Source: Chitinimonas viridis (GTDB lineage: Bacteria > Pseudomonadota > Gammaproteobacteria > Burkholderiales > Chitinimonadaceae). From it: a DNA stretch of 64,000 nt. The position numbers and the translations under genes are program-made. The stretch lies in assembly GCF_030409555.1 (NCBI RefSeq), contig NZ_JAUFPU010000010.1:26183-90182 (forward strand), written 5' to 3'. Positions within the stretch are counted from its first letter, which is position 1; each line of letters opens with the position of its first letter. This document shows positions 19,428 to 29,751 of the stretch, piece by piece. The notes under the pieces were generated by a model. It did not search any database. It saw only the letters and a list, made by a program, of their open reading frames with translations, and had not been told where the DNA came from.

Positions 19428-20216
19428 CTATTTGAACTGCTGGACCTGCTTCTTGTACTCGGCGGATTCGCGCACGGCGGCGACGGTATCCCACACCTGG
19501 GTGGCAAAGGCGGGGTACTTGGCCACAAAGGGCTTGGACAGCATCAGAAAATAGGGCTTCACCACCAAGGGGGGGCTGATCTTCTCCAGCTTGGCGGCCA
19601 GCTCAGGCTTGCCGGCAATGCTGATATCGCCCTCCAGGGTCTGCAGCGCTACCCCAGCTACGCGGCCGTTGACCAGCTTTTGCAGGTTGTCGTCGGCACT
19701 GCGGGTACCATCGTCCACCCGCACGCCCAGGCCCTTGAGCTGGTCAACGATGGAAAAACCGGCCTGCGCGCCGATGGCGGCGCCGTCGGCATTCTTGATG
19801 GCCTTGCCGTCCCACTCCAGCTTGCCGCCCTTGAGCCGGTAGAGGCTATAGCTGTCATCCAGCATGCGCTTGCTGCTGTCGGGTTTGTCGCCTGTCATCG
19901 GATAGTGGCCTATGTCCATGCGGTCGGCCTTGAAGCTGATCTTGAACAAGCCATCCATGGTGCCGGCCTTGACCTCTTCCATGCAGCGCTTCCAGGGCAG
20001 TGTCTTGATCTCGATCTTGGTGCCCAGCTGTTTTTCTACCTGGCGCATCATGATCATATTGAGCCCTGGCCTATCCTTCAGCAGCCAGGGGTAGGATTCT
20101 TCATTTTCGGTACAGATGTTGACGCTGGCAGGTTTGTCGGCGGCTTGGGCCATGCCGACAGGCAGCAGGGCGGCCAGCAGCAGGCCGGTCAGCAAGCGAT
20201 GGGGGCGTTGGTACAC
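19428..20216 (-). CDS. Periplasmic solute-binding-like protein (SBP family 3 fold), paralogue 1
   Basis: This 262-residue exported protein has a signal peptide (LLTGLLLAALLPVGMAQAA, cleavage near residue 25). It has the layout of bacterial family 3 amino-acid-binding proteins: early charged strand VNICTENEESYPW, the LPWKRCMEEVKAGTMDGLF block and a C-terminal KPFVAKYPAF region. The GTG start is supported by AGGAGC upstream. No ABC permease or ATPase gene is near. Related orphan proteins lie at 43815, 46541 and 53431. They may be free-standing periplasmic sensors or chemoreception ligand binders. Confidence 0.75.
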   Translation of the reverse strand: MYQRPHRLLTGLLLAALLPVGMAQAADKPASVNICTENEESYPWLLKDRPGLNMIMMRQVEKQLGTKIEIKTLPWKRCMEEVKAGTMDGLFKISFKADRMDIGHYPMTGDKPDSSKRMLDDSYSLYRLKGGKLEWDGKAIKNADGAAIGAQAGFSIVDQLKGLGVRVDDGTRSADDNLQKLVNGRVAGVALQTLEGDISIAGKPELAAKLEKISPPLVVKPYFLMLSKPFVAKYPAFATQVWDTVAAVRESAEYKKQVQQFK

Positions 20217-20466
20217 GATGTTGCTCCTGTTCTAGGTTGGTATTCCTGGTTCCGGCGCTTTATCAAGGGGCTGCCTACAAACCGGCGTTGCCCGTCAGGC
20301 GGTGTGGTCATCTGCCCGTCTGGCGAGGAAACTGACGCAGCTGTACGCCCCCGCTTGTCACATGGGTGTCATATGAGTTTAGGCAGCATGGGCAGAAATG
20401 CCATCTCGTCTGGCTATGCTGCGCCAGCATGCTAAAATCCGCGCCCCTTCAAGGACTTGCCCCCTC

Positions 20467-22473
20467 ATGCTGCACAAGCTCAACTCCCCGCAACAAGCCG
20501 CTGTACGGCATCTGGACGGCCCTTTGCTGGTGCTGGCCGGTGCGGGTTCGGGCAAGACCCGGGTGATTACCCAGAAGATCGCCTACATGATCGAGCAGGC
20601 GGGCTACGATGCCCGCAATATCGCCGCCATCACCTTTACCAACAAGGCGGCGCGCGAGATGCAGGAGCGGGTGGGGCATTTGATGGATGCCAGCCGGCTA
20701 AAGGGGCTAACGGTATCGACCTTTCACTCGCTGGGTTTGCAGCTGGTGCGGATGGAACATGCGGCGTTGGGTTATAAGCCGCGCTTTTCCATACTCGATA
20801 GCGCCGATGCGATGAAGATCGTGTCCGATATCCTGGCGACCACCGACAAGGACGAAATACGCGGCGCAGTCAGCACCATCTCACGCCTGAAGAATGACTT
20901 TGTCAGCCCGGACATGGCGCTGACCTCGGCCCAGAGCGATGGCGAGCTGCGCATCGCCCGCGTCTATCGCGCTTACCAGGACACCCTGTTTGCCTATCAG
21001 GCGGTGGACTTCGACGACCTGATACGACTGCCGGTGGAGCTGTTTGATCGTGAGCCCGAGATACTGACCAAATGGCAGCTGAAGCTGCGTTACCTGCTGA
21101 TAGACGAATACCAGGACACCAACGTCTGCCAGTATCGCTTGATCAAGCAGCTCACCGGCTTTCATGGCAAGTTCACTGCGGTGGGGGACGATGACCAGAG
21201 TATCTATGCTTGGCGTGGTGCCAATGTGGAGAACCTCAACCTGTTGAAAGAGGATTTTCCGCGGTTGGAGGTGATCAAGCTGGAGCAGAACTATCGTTCC
21301 ACCAGCCGCATACTGAAGGCGGCCAACGCGGTGATCTCCAACAATCCCAAGCTGTTCGAGAAGCAGCTGTGGAGTGAGCTGGGCATAGGCGACCCCATCA
21401 GCGTGGTGGAGATGAAGGACGAGGAGCATGAGGCCGAGATGGTGGCCATGCGCCTGCTCGCCCACAAGTTCGAGAACCGTACCCAGTTCAGTGACTACGC
21501 CATCCTGTATCGCGGCAACCACCAGGCACGGATACTGGAAAGCCAGTTGCGCAACCACAAGATTCCCTACCAGATTGCTGGTGGGCAGAGCTTCTTCGAC
21601 AAGGCCGAGATCAAGGACGTGCTGTCCTACCTGCGGCTGATCGCCAACCAGAACGACGACCCCGCGTTTATCCGCGCCATCACCACACCCAAGCGCGGCA
21701 TAGGCAATGTGACGCTGGAGAAGCTGGGCGGCCTGGCGGCCGAGCGCAAGATCAGCCTGTTCGAGGCGGTGTTCATGCCCAGCCTGGAGGGCCTGGTGCA
21801 GGCGGCGCAGTATGAAGCCCTGCAGACTTTCTGCGGCTTTATCAACCGTATCGCCGGCCGCGCCAACCGTGAGCCGGCCGGCGCCTTGCTGAAAGAGATA
21901 CTGACGGCCATCGAGTTCGAGACCTGGCTGTATGAGACGGACGAGCCCCGGCCGGCCGAGACCAAGTGGAAGAACGTGCTGGAGCTGGTGGCCTGGTTCG
22001 ACAAGCGGGCCGAGGAAAACGGCGACAGCCTGATAGACATGGCGCAGAAGATAGCCTTGGTCACCCTGCTGGAGGGGCGTAGCGAGGAAGAGGTCGACGC
22101 CGTGCGGCTCTCCACCCTGCATGCCTCCAAGGGGCTGGAGTACGGCCATGTCTTTCTGGTGGGGTGCGAGGAAGGCATCCTGCCGCACCAGCAGTCCATT
22201 GATGGCGGCATGGTGGAGGAGGAGCGGCGGCTGATGTACGTGGGCATTACCCGGGCGCAGCGCAGCCTTACCATTACCTATTGCGGCAAGCGCAAGCGGG
22301 CAGGGGAGTGGAGTATCGTCGAGCCCAGCCGCTTTCTGCTGGAGCTGCCGCAGGACGATATCCGCATCAGTGGCCGCCTGGCAGGGCAGAAAAATGTGGT
22401 GGTCAGCAAGCAGGAGGGCCGCGCCAAGCTCGCCAACCTGCTGGCAGGCCTGGATGGCAAATCAGCTAACTGA
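20467..22473 (+). CDS. rep: ATP-dependent DNA helicase Rep (UvrD/Rep superfamily I)
   Basis: This 668-residue 3'-5' helicase helps replication forks move past bound proteins. Walker A (AGAGSGKT, 24-31), Walker B (DEYQDT, 213-218), [18 protein letters not shown], and late motifs [14 protein letters not shown] and [15 protein letters not shown] are all intact. Length and start ([13 protein letters not shown]) match Rep (673 aa) better than UvrD (720). An in-frame start at 20398 adds 23 atypical residues. The gene ends 73 bp before speA. Confidence 0.93.
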   Translation: MLHKLNSPQQAAVRHLDGPLLVLAGAGSGKTRVITQKIAYMIEQAGYDARNIAAITFTNKAAREMQERVGHLMDASRLKGLTVSTFHSLGLQLVRMEHAALGYKPRFSILDSADAMKIVSDILATTDKDEIRGAVSTISRLKNDFVSPDMALTSAQSDGELRIARVYRAYQDTLFAYQAVDFDDLIRLPVELFDREPEILTKWQLKLRYLLIDEYQDTNVCQYRLIKQLTGFHGKFTAVGDDDQSIYAWRGANVENLNLLKEDFPRLEVIKLEQNYRSTSRILKAANAVISNNPKLFEKQLWSELGIGDPISVVEMKDEEHEAEMVAMRLLAHKFENRTQFSDYAILYRGNHQARILESQLRNHKIPYQIAGGQSFFDKAEIKDVLSYLRLIANQNDDPAFIRAITTPKRGIGNVTLEKLGGLAAERKISLFEAVFMPSLEGLVQAAQYEALQTFCGFINRIAGRANREPAGALLKEILTAIEFETWLYETDEPRPAETKWKNVLELVAWFDKRAEENGDSLIDMAQKIALVTLLEGRSEEEVDAVRLSTLHASKGLEYGHVFLVGCEEGILPHQQSIDGGMVEEERRLMYVGITRAQRSLTITYCGKRKRAGEWSIVEPSRFLLELPQDDIRISGRLAGQKNVVVSKQEGRAKLANLLAGLDGKSAN

Positions 22474-22546
22474 GTATCTGCGGTTACAATTCGATCTACC
22501 CAACGAAACAATAGGCGGCATCACCGCCACCCTCTGGAGTACCGCT

Positions 22547-24430
22547 ATGAGCTGGTCCGTTGCGCAAAGTCGCGCTGTCTATGGCATCCGTCACTGGGGT
22601 GCTGGTTATTTCGACATCAACGAAACCGGCCACGTGCTGGTTCGGCCCCATGGCGCCGGTGGCCATGCGCTGGACCTGCACACCCTGGTGGGGCAGCTGG
22701 AAAAGACCGGCCTGGACCTGCCGCTGATCGTTCGCTTCCCAGATATTCTGCAAGACCGTGTGCGCGACCTGTGCGGTGCCTTTGACGAGAACATCGCCAA
22801 GCTGGCTTACAAGGGTCGCTATACCGCCATGTATCCGATCAAGGTCAACCAGCAGGAGGCGGTGGTCAAGTCCATCATCGCCACCGCTGATGCCGCCATC
22901 GGCCTGGAAGCCGGCTCCAAGCCTGAGCTGATGGCTGTGCTGGCGCTGGCGCCGCGTGGCGCCACCATCGTCTGCAATGGCTACAAGGATAGGGAGTTCA
23001 TCCGCCTGGCCCTGATGGGCCAGAAGCTGGGCCATCGCGTATTTATCGTGATCGAGAAGGAGTCCGAGGTGGGCTTCGTGATCGACGAGGCCCGGAGCCT
23101 GGGTGTGCAGCCCAATGTGGGCCTGCGCGTGCGCCTGTCCTCGCTGGCTTCCAGCAAGTGGGCCGATACCGGTGGCGAAAAAGCCAAGTTCGGCCTGTCG
23201 GCCGCCCAACTGCTGACGGTGGTGGAGCGCTTCAGCGCCGCCGGCTTCAAGGACAGCTTGCGGCTGCTGCACTTCCACATGGGTAGCCAGATTGCCAACC
23301 TGGCCGACTACCAGGCCGGTTTCAAGGAAGCCATACGCTACTACGGTGAACTGCGGGCCCTGGGCCTGCCGGTTGAGGTGGTCGATGTGGGTGGCGGCCT
23401 GGGGGTGGACTATGACGGCACCCATAGCCGCAATCCCAGCTCCATCAATTACGATATGGACGACTACGCCGGTACGGTGGTCGCCATGCTCAAGGAATTC
23501 TGCGACGACAACGACCTGCCGCATCCGCACATCTTCTCGGAGAGCGGCCGCGCCATGACGGCGCACCATGCCGTGCTGGTGATGCAGGTGACCGATGTGG
23601 AGCGCCACCACGACGAGAACCCGCAGGTGGACGATATTGCCACCCTGCCCGAAGTCATACGTTGGCTGTTCGAGCTGTTGGGCCAGACTGAGCTGGAGAT
23701 GGCGACCGAGACCTATTATCGCGCCACCCACTATATGAGCGAAGTATCGGCCAAGTTTGCCGAAGGCAAGCTGACCCTGGCCGAAAAGGCCCTGGCCGAG
23801 CAGGCCTACTTTGCCATCTGCCGCCGTCTGCAGGGCCAGTTGCTGGCAGGCCAGCGCTCGCACCGTCAGGTGTTCGACGAGCTCAACGACAAGCTGGCCG
23901 ACAAGTACATCTGCAATTTCTCGGTGTTCCAGTCGCTGCCCGATACCTGGGCGATAGACCAGGTACTGCCCATCCTGCCTTTGCACAGACTGGATGAAAC
24001 GCCTACCCGGCGCGCTGTGCTGCAGGATTTGACCTGTGATTCCGACGGCAAGATCAAGCAGTATGTCGATGGCCAGAGCATAGAGAACAATCTGGCCGTG
24101 CATGTGCTCAAACCGGGCGAGGACTATCTGCTGGGGGTGTTCCTGGTGGGGGCCTACCAGGAGATACTGGGCGATATGCACAACCTGTTTGGTGATACCG
24201 ATTCGGTCAATGTCTATATGGATGCCGACGGCACCGTGCGGCATGACGGTATCGAGACCCACGACACCATAGAAGACATGTTGCGCTATGTGCACCTGGA
24301 GCCGGCTGAACTGATGACCCACTACCGTGACAAGGTGGCAGGTGCGCCAGGGCTGACCGAAACCGAACGGACCGCCTATCTGGATGCCCTGCGCCTGGGC
24401 TTGACCCGCTCGGCCTATCTGGCAGCGTAG
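22547..24430 (+). CDS. speA: Biosynthetic arginine decarboxylase
   Basis: This 627-residue PLP enzyme makes agmatine, the first step from arginine to putrescine. The PLP lysine is K99 ([10 protein letters not shown]). The alanine-racemase-fold barrel shows the LHFHMGSQ and [11 protein letters not shown] motifs. The second active-site cysteine is C497 (LTCDSDGK). Length matches E. coli SpeA (658), slightly short at the N-terminus. CTGGAG at 22533-22538 precedes ATG 22547, with a short GGCGG/CCGCC stem just before. It may be cotranscribed with rep. Confidence 0.95.
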   Translation: MSWSVAQSRAVYGIRHWGAGYFDINETGHVLVRPHGAGGHALDLHTLVGQLEKTGLDLPLIVRFPDILQDRVRDLCGAFDENIAKLAYKGRYTAMYPIKVNQQEAVVKSIIATADAAIGLEAGSKPELMAVLALAPRGATIVCNGYKDREFIRLALMGQKLGHRVFIVIEKESEVGFVIDEARSLGVQPNVGLRVRLSSLASSKWADTGGEKAKFGLSAAQLLTVVERFSAAGFKDSLRLLHFHMGSQIANLADYQAGFKEAIRYYGELRALGLPVEVVDVGGGLGVDYDGTHSRNPSSINYDMDDYAGTVVAMLKEFCDDNDLPHPHIFSESGRAMTAHHAVLVMQVTDVERHHDENPQVDDIATLPEVIRWLFELLGQTELEMATETYYRATHYMSEVSAKFAEGKLTLAEKALAEQAYFAICRRLQGQLLAGQRSHRQVFDELNDKLADKYICNFSVFQSLPDTWAIDQVLPILPLHRLDETPTRRAVLQDLTCDSDGKIKQYVDGQSIENNLAVHVLKPGEDYLLGVFLVGAYQEILGDMHNLFGDTDSVNVYMDADGTVRHDGIETHDTIEDMLRYVHLEPAELMTHYRDKVAGAPGLTETERTAYLDALRLGLTRSAYLAA

Positions 24431-24481
24431 GGCGCTTTTCTGCACTGGCAGGCAGTTGGAGTGCGGCCACCTGCTAATCCG

Positions 24482-24605
24482 GCACCCGGGGACCCCGGGT
24501 GCTTAACCTGCCTGGCACTCTCAAACAGCGGCTCTCCCTTGATTGATTCCCACCCCTACCCCCGCCCGCCGGCGGGGAACCTCGCTGCGCTCGAGGCGGC
24601 GTGCT
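24482..24605 (-). repeat. G-quadruplex repeat unit, copy 1 (minus orientation)
   Basis: Two modules of a dispersed repeat are present. The first is a palindrome, GCACCCGGG/CCCGGGTGC (24482-24502). The second is a C-rich block (24549-24567) whose complement reads GGGCGGGGGTAGGGGTGGG, a four-run short-loop G-quadruplex motif. The minus strand reads the GCGAGGTTCCCCGCC segment first, then the G-rich block, then GAGCCGCTGTTTGAG, then the palindrome. The same order is seen at 31304-31368 with 32051-32149, and at 32158-32309. No coding potential is evident. Confidence 0.75.
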
Positions 24606-24678
24606 GGCACGTCAGGCACGCGCAACAGCTGGGGTAGGTGCTGCTGGCGGCGGCTTATCCATTGCCTATAGTGTGGGT

Positions 24679-25089
24679 ATGGACAAGCCCTCGCCTCAGC
24701 GTTGGTCCTATCCAGCGCGCTGCATCAACCACGGCCTGGCCGTGGGTAACCTGCTGCTGGCGCTGGTCTGGCTGGCGGCGGGGGGCTTGGGATTGGCCGA
24801 TTTTATCCGCCTGCTGATGGGGTTGGCGGTGGTGCTGTTGTTGGCCTATTCCCGTTGGCCCATCGTGCCCGACGACGACGACATGAACGTGGCACCCGCC
24901 GTGGTGGTATGGGCCAACGAGGCCTTGTGCTGTGGCCATATGTGCTACTGGGGCCTGCTGCTGGCGCTGTCGCAGCCCACGTTGCAGCTGGCGGCGGCCC
25001 TGCTGGGTTTTCTGCTGATTCCCCCTATCGCTATTTTCTACTTGGGCGGCCTGAGCCTGATGGAGTATGACCGTCGTCGCTGGCGGTGA
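24679..25089 (+). CDS. Small membrane protein of unknown function
   Basis: I do not recognise this 136-residue protein. It has about four hydrophobic segments (near residues 20-40, 43-60, 78-98 and 100-122), an acidic patch PDDDD between the second and third, and a basic tail YDRRRWR. ATG 24679 gives a compact start, MDKPSPQRWSYP; TATAGT about seven bases upstream looks like a -10 box rather than a Shine-Dalgarno sequence. An earlier in-frame codon at 24601 would read into repeat sequence. Codon use matches neighbours, so it is probably real. Confidence 0.6.
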   Translation: MDKPSPQRWSYPARCINHGLAVGNLLLALVWLAAGGLGLADFIRLLMGLAVVLLLAYSRWPIVPDDDDMNVAPAVVVWANEALCCGHMCYWGLLLALSQPTLQLAAALLGFLLIPPIAIFYLGGLSLMEYDRRRWR

Positions 25090-25284
25090 CAGCTCGCCCT
25101 GGATGGGCTCCCACCCTTGCCGCGGTTGCCTTGCCACCCCCCGTAGGTATTCCGTCTGCACCGATCTTGAGTCGCCGATGTGCATAGCCAGTTCGGACAG
25201 GCACCTGTTGCTGCACGCGCACTGTATCGGGTGTGGCCGGTACTGGCCGGCTAGGCTATACCGTCCTCTTGTGCGGAGTCTGTC

Positions 25285-25917
25285 ATGCCCAGCCCCGAAG
25301 CCTTGTCTTCCTTTGCCTTGCTGGCCTTGATGATGGCGCTGACACCCGGCCCCAATATGGCCTATATGGTGTCGCGCTCGCTCTGCCAGGGGCGGCGGGC
25401 TGGCTATGTCTCGCTGGCCGGCGTGGTGCTGGGCTTTCTGATTTATATGCTGAGTGCTGCTATCGGGCTGAGTGCCCTGCTGCTGGCGGTGCCGCTGGCC
25501 TATGATCTGCTGCGTTGGGGCGGCGCGGCCTATCTGGCCTACCTGGCATGGCAGGCTATCCGACCCGGTGGACACAGTCCCTTCGAAGTCAGGACCTTGC
25601 CGGCTGAGAGCGACCGCCGGCTGTTCCTGACGGGTTTGTTTACCAACCTGCTCAATCCCAAGATCGCCATCTTCTATGTCTCCATGCTGCCGCAGTTCAT
25701 CGACCCACAAGGGGTTTCGGTGCTGGGCCAGAGTGTGCTGCTGGGTTGCGTGCAGATAGGGGTGAGCATGTGCGTACACCTGACACTGATCAACCTGGCG
25801 GGCAGGGTGGCGGCCTTGCTGCAACACCGGCCCGGCTTTGTACGCCTGCAGCGCTGGCTGATGGCGACGGTACTGGGCGGCATGGCTTTGCACCTGGCGG
25901 CAGATAGCCGTCGATAG
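25285..25917 (+). CDS. LysE/RhtB-family amino acid exporter
   Basis: This 210-residue inner-membrane exporter has about six membrane helices. The family motif TPGPN lies at 20-24 and NLLNPKIAIFYVSMLPQFI is the second signature. Family members export lysine, homoserine, threonine or related metabolites; the substrate here is unknown. It has its own spacer of 195 bp upstream and appears monocistronic. Confidence 0.88.
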   Translation: MPSPEALSSFALLALMMALTPGPNMAYMVSRSLCQGRRAGYVSLAGVVLGFLIYMLSAAIGLSALLLAVPLAYDLLRWGGAAYLAYLAWQAIRPGGHSPFEVRTLPAESDRRLFLTGLFTNLLNPKIAIFYVSMLPQFIDPQGVSVLGQSVLLGCVQIGVSMCVHLTLINLAGRVAALLQHRPGFVRLQRWLMATVLGGMALHLAADSRR

Positions 25918-26019
25918 CGCACCGCGTCGTTACTTTTTGCATTTCCTCGCACCTGGCCGGTGTCTCTGCTAGAAAGAGCCATGACCGGAATGTGCCTTGA
26001 CCTGCGATGACGTGGGCGA

Positions 26020-28560
26020 GTGACCGGCGCCAGGATGAGGAAACCCCGCTTGCATACGCCCAGTCGTGCCCACGAAATATTCAGTGTCGTCTACCGCCAC
26101 CTGCCCCTGTACGAGGTCCGTGCGCAATGGGGCAAGCCGCCGACTCAGGGCTTGATGGCAGCCTGGTGCCTGTCCTTGCTAGCCTGTGTAGGTCTGGGCA
26201 TTGCCTCCATCGTCTATCAGTGGTCTGGTCTGCCCCTGCATTTTGGTGGGGTGGATGTCTATCTCACGGCCTACCCGCCGTTGACCATTTGCGCCTTCTG
26301 GGTGCTGTGGTTTGGCTTCTGGTGGGGCGCCATACCGGCCTATGTTTCTACCTTGGTACTGGCGGTCTATTCCGGTATGCCCTTAGGTTGGTCGGTGCTG
26401 TTTGCATTTTCCGATCCCCTGGCGCTGGCGGTATTTACCGTGGTCTATCGGGCCGTGCCCATCTCCTATGACTTACGCTCGCTCAACTCCATCATGCTGT
26501 TTGCGCTGCTGGCCTTTGTGTCCGGCATCCTGGGCGCCAGCGGCTCCTTTGTCTGGACCCATACCAACACCATAGGCATGCACGATGCCTTCACCAATTG
26601 GCAGGGGTGGTGGCTGGGGGGCTTTGTGCAGTTGTTGCTGACCGTGGCACCGGTGCTGGCCCTGGTCAGCCCGGCAGTGGTGCGTTGGCGTGACCGGCAT
26701 TTCATCACAGTGGCCGATGGCGACCATGACCAGCAACGGGTGCTGATGGCGGCGGGCATCCTGGTTGCGGGGGTTTTGAGCTTTCTGTTGCTGTCCTTTG
26801 TGCTGGCCCGGCAATCCAGCCTGCCCAACCCCGGCATGAGCGAGGTGGAGGCCTTGCGGCATGCGGCAAGGCTGGCCAATGAGGCGGCCTCGGCGGTCTA
26901 CTGGGTACTGGCCATCCTGCTGTTGTCCATGTCCTTCCTGGGCTATCGCTTTTTTGTGTACTGGACCAGCACGCTGGAGTTGGCGCTGCAGGAGGCTGAA
27001 CAAGCCAGTTTGGCCAAATCGGATTTCCTGGCAAGGATGAGCCACGAGATACGTACCCCCATGAATGCCATCGTGGGGATGACGCGCCTGTCGTTGCGCA
27101 CCGAGCTGACCCCCCGCCAGGTTGATTACCTGGAAAAGATACGGGCTTCGTCCGATGCCTTGCTGGGCATCATCAACGACATTCTGGACTTCTCCAAGGT
27201 GGAGGCCGGCAAACTGCAGCTGGAGCACATACGCTTCAGCCTGGACGAGGTGCTGGACAGTGTCAGTTCCATGGTGCTCCACCGCGCCGAGGCCAAGGGG
27301 GTAGGGCTGCATATCATGGTCAGCCCGGACGTGCCGGGTGCTTTGCAGGGCGACCCGTTACGCTTGGGGCAGATACTGACCAACCTGGTGAGCAATGCGG
27401 TCAAATTCACCGATCAGGGGGAGGTCAGGGTCGGTATCAGCCTGGTGCTGCTGGAGGGAGGGACGGTGCGGCTGCAGTTCGATGTGCGCGACACCGGCAT
27501 CGGACTCAATGCCGAGCAGATCAACCGTTTGTTTGATGCCTTTACCCAGGCCGATGAATCGATTACCCGGCAGTACGGTGGTACCGGGCTGGGGCTGGCC
27601 ATCTGCAAGCAGCTAGTGGAGGCCATGGGAGGGCAGTTGTGGGTGGACAGCCTGCCTGGCAAGGGTAGTTGCTTCAGTTTCAGCCTGGACTTGCAGGTAG
27701 CCGAGCCGCTGGCGGCAGCCGAGCCGCGCAACCCGCCCTTGGCAACACCGGTGGAAGTCACTGCGCTGCAGGGGGCCCATGTGCTGCTGGTGGAAGACAA
27801 CCCCATCAATCGCGAGATTGCCGAGGCCTATCTGCACGATGCCGGGGTCAGGGTGACGGTGGCCGAGAATGGGCAGCAGGGGGTGGAGTTGGCTTCGGCT
27901 CAGGTGTTTGATGCCGTACTGATGGACGTGCAGATGCCCGTCATGGATGGCCTCAGTGCCGCCCGGCGTTTGCGCGAAGAGGCGAGGCTGGCCCAACTGC
28001 CCATCATCGCCATGACGGCGCATGCACTGTCGGGCGACCGCGAGCGCTGTATTGCCGCCGGCATGAACGACTACCTGACCAAGCCGCTGGACCATGATCT
28101 TCTGTGTGCCATGCTGGCCCGCTGGATGGGGCGCGTGCCGCAGGCTTTACCGTCCGGCCTGGCCGAGGCGGACAATGTGCTGCCTTTGCCGGTGTTCCCC
28201 GGCATAGATCTGGCGGTGGGCTTGCGTCGGTTGAATAACCGGCGCGAACGCTATTTCTCCATCCTCGGCAATTTCCGGCGCAATCATGCGGCCACGGCCC
28301 AGGGTATCGTGCAGGCGGCGCAGGCCGGCGAGCATGAGGAAGTCCACCGCATTGCCCACACACTGAAGTCGGTTGCCGACTATATGGGCGCATCCGAACT
28401 GACGCAGCTGGCATTGGCACTGGAACTGGCCAGTGCCGAGCCTGAGCACGACTACAGCGAGGCACTGCAGGCCTTTGTAGCAGCACTGCAGGCGTTGATG
28501 CAGGCGCTGGACAGTGTTTTACCCACCGCAACTAACCCCCCCATAGAGGAGACGGTATGA
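26020..28560 (+). CDS. Hybrid sensor histidine kinase (7TM-HisKA-HATPase-REC-HPt)
   Basis: This 846-residue phosphorelay sensor starts with a multi-helix membrane domain of MASE1-like look (about 45-310, seven or more helices). HisKA follows, with H342 in FLARMSHEIRTPMN. HATPase_c has NLVSNAVKFT, VRDTGIGL and GGTGLGLAICKQL. The receiver domain has D636 in MDVQMPVMDG and K688. The HPt domain has H780 in RIAHTLKSVADYMG. All phosphotransfer residues are present, so the relay can run inside one protein, but no response-regulator output is encoded nearby. GTG 26020 or ATG 26035 could be the start. Its stop codon overlaps the next start (ATGA). Confidence 0.9.
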   Translation: MTGARMRKPRLHTPSRAHEIFSVVYRHLPLYEVRAQWGKPPTQGLMAAWCLSLLACVGLGIASIVYQWSGLPLHFGGVDVYLTAYPPLTICAFWVLWFGFWWGAIPAYVSTLVLAVYSGMPLGWSVLFAFSDPLALAVFTVVYRAVPISYDLRSLNSIMLFALLAFVSGILGASGSFVWTHTNTIGMHDAFTNWQGWWLGGFVQLLLTVAPVLALVSPAVVRWRDRHFITVADGDHDQQRVLMAAGILVAGVLSFLLLSFVLARQSSLPNPGMSEVEALRHAARLANEAASAVYWVLAILLLSMSFLGYRFFVYWTSTLELALQEAEQASLAKSDFLARMSHEIRTPMNAIVGMTRLSLRTELTPRQVDYLEKIRASSDALLGIINDILDFSKVEAGKLQLEHIRFSLDEVLDSVSSMVLHRAEAKGVGLHIMVSPDVPGALQGDPLRLGQILTNLVSNAVKFTDQGEVRVGISLVLLEGGTVRLQFDVRDTGIGLNAEQINRLFDAFTQADESITRQYGGTGLGLAICKQLVEAMGGQLWVDSLPGKGSCFSFSLDLQVAEPLAAAEPRNPPLATPVEVTALQGAHVLLVEDNPINREIAEAYLHDAGVRVTVAENGQQGVELASAQVFDAVLMDVQMPVMDGLSAARRLREEARLAQLPIIAMTAHALSGDRERCIAAGMNDYLTKPLDHDLLCAMLARWMGRVPQALPSGLAEADNVLPLPVFPGIDLAVGLRRLNNRRERYFSILGNFRRNHAATAQGIVQAAQAGEHEEVHRIAHTLKSVADYMGASELTQLALALELASAEPEHDYSEALQAFVAALQALMQALDSVLPTATNPPIEETV

Positions 28561-29663
28561 GCTGGAAAACAGGGATGATGGTCGTCGCCGGCATGCTGCT
28601 GGTGCAGGCCGCCCACGCCAAGGATGTGAAGGTAGACCTGGGCAGCAAGGAGCGGGTCATCCGCTTGTTTGCCTACCCCAACAACTGCAATGTGATCTGC
28701 TATCGCAACTGGACCTTACAGCAGACGGTGGAGCATTACCTGGGGCAGAGCCTGCAGCGTGATGGCTACGCCGATGCCAAGGTCAAGGCCACCATCAGCA
28801 AGGGCCGCGTGCATGCGACCTTCCGTGGCGTGCCGCAAGGCTACGACAAGCCCCTGAAAGCACTCTTGAAGACCGGCGACCTGGCCTATACCGGCGCCAG
28901 CAAAGCCAATGCCGATGGCAAATGGGCCTACAACTGGTATTTCTTCCTGCCATTGGGCATGGCGCTGGAGAACCGCAAGAGCGTGGAGCTGTTGCACTTT
29001 CCGCCGGATTATTCACTGACCCGCGCGCAGGACTACCTGGAATCGGCCACTACCGATCGCTGGGCCAGCCTGCTGGAAACCAATGGCGTGGCCAAGAATG
29101 CGACGCCGGGCTATCAGACCATTATCGATATTGCCCCCATCGCCGCGCCAGCCAGTGCCGGTAGTACGCTGGAGAACATCTACGGCTATTTCACCGACTA
29201 TCAGTCCGGCATGGTGGCGCAACTGACGGCGCCGGGCAGCGCTGGCGGCCCCAGCAAGCCCATGGTGGCCTTTGGCGGGCCGGTGCGCGATTGGATCAAG
29301 TCGCAGTATGGCGTCAGCCTCAGTGTGCTGGGCCTGGGCAGTATTACGGCGGCGCCGGGCCAGAGTGTGTCGGTGCTGGGTTCCAACCACCCCAGCTATA
29401 TCTGGTATGCGGCAGATCCGGCCAATTATGGCGGCGACCAGGCCAAGGCTGACGCGATGGGGCTGAAGGTGATGGGTCAGGACATCACCGCCGCCTGCTG
29501 GCAGGCAACCATGGGCGGGCAGCCGACCAGCGACCCGACGGCCACGCTCAATACCTGTACCCAGAAGTGGCAGGTGACCGACAAGGTACAGACCTGCGAG
29601 TTGTTCTATACCTCCATCCGCAACCTGACACCGCAGCAGGCCCAGACCAAGTGCCAGGCCTGA
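28557..29663 (+). CDS. Secreted protein of unknown function, coupled to the hybrid kinase
   Basis: I cannot assign this 368-residue protein to a family. It has a clear signal peptide (MSWKTGMMVVAGMLLVQAAHA, cleavage after about residue 21). The mature part has six cysteines, two early (NNC, VIC) and four late (AAC, NTC, QTC, TKC), compatible with three periplasmic disulphides. It is rich in Gly, Ser and aromatic residues. The start overlaps the kinase stop codon as ATGA, so the two are translated together. A ligand-capturing partner or target of the kinase is plausible (inference). Confidence 0.75.
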   Translation: MSWKTGMMVVAGMLLVQAAHAKDVKVDLGSKERVIRLFAYPNNCNVICYRNWTLQQTVEHYLGQSLQRDGYADAKVKATISKGRVHATFRGVPQGYDKPLKALLKTGDLAYTGASKANADGKWAYNWYFFLPLGMALENRKSVELLHFPPDYSLTRAQDYLESATTDRWASLLETNGVAKNATPGYQTIIDIAPIAAPASAGSTLENIYGYFTDYQSGMVAQLTAPGSAGGPSKPMVAFGGPVRDWIKSQYGVSLSVLGLGSITAAPGQSVSVLGSNHPSYIWYAADPANYGGDQAKADAMGLKVMGQDITAACWQATMGGQPTSDPTATLNTCTQKWQVTDKVQTCELFYTSIRNLTPQQAQTKCQA

Positions 29664-29683
29664 TGGGCTAACCCGGCCAGCAT

Positions 29684-29716
29684 CAGCACAACGGCCGCGA
29701 TGCGGCCGTTGTGCTG
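29684..29716. terminator. Perfect 15-bp hairpin after the secreted-protein gene
   Basis: CAGCACAACGGCCGC (29684-29698) pairs exactly with GCGGCCGTTGTGCTG (29702-29716) around GAT. It is placed 20 bp after the stop codon. There is no T-tract, so termination would be atypical; it may protect the mRNA 3' end. Confidence 0.65.
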
Positions 29717-29751
29717 GGTGGGCTGCCTGCAAGCTGATCTGGTCGGCCTTA

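Noticed and set aside
24482-24502. Palindrome after speA as a plain terminator
   Set aside because: It lacks a T-tract and recurs at 32076 and 32239 in the same repeat context, so it belongs to the dispersed repeat; a secondary 3'-end role remains possible.
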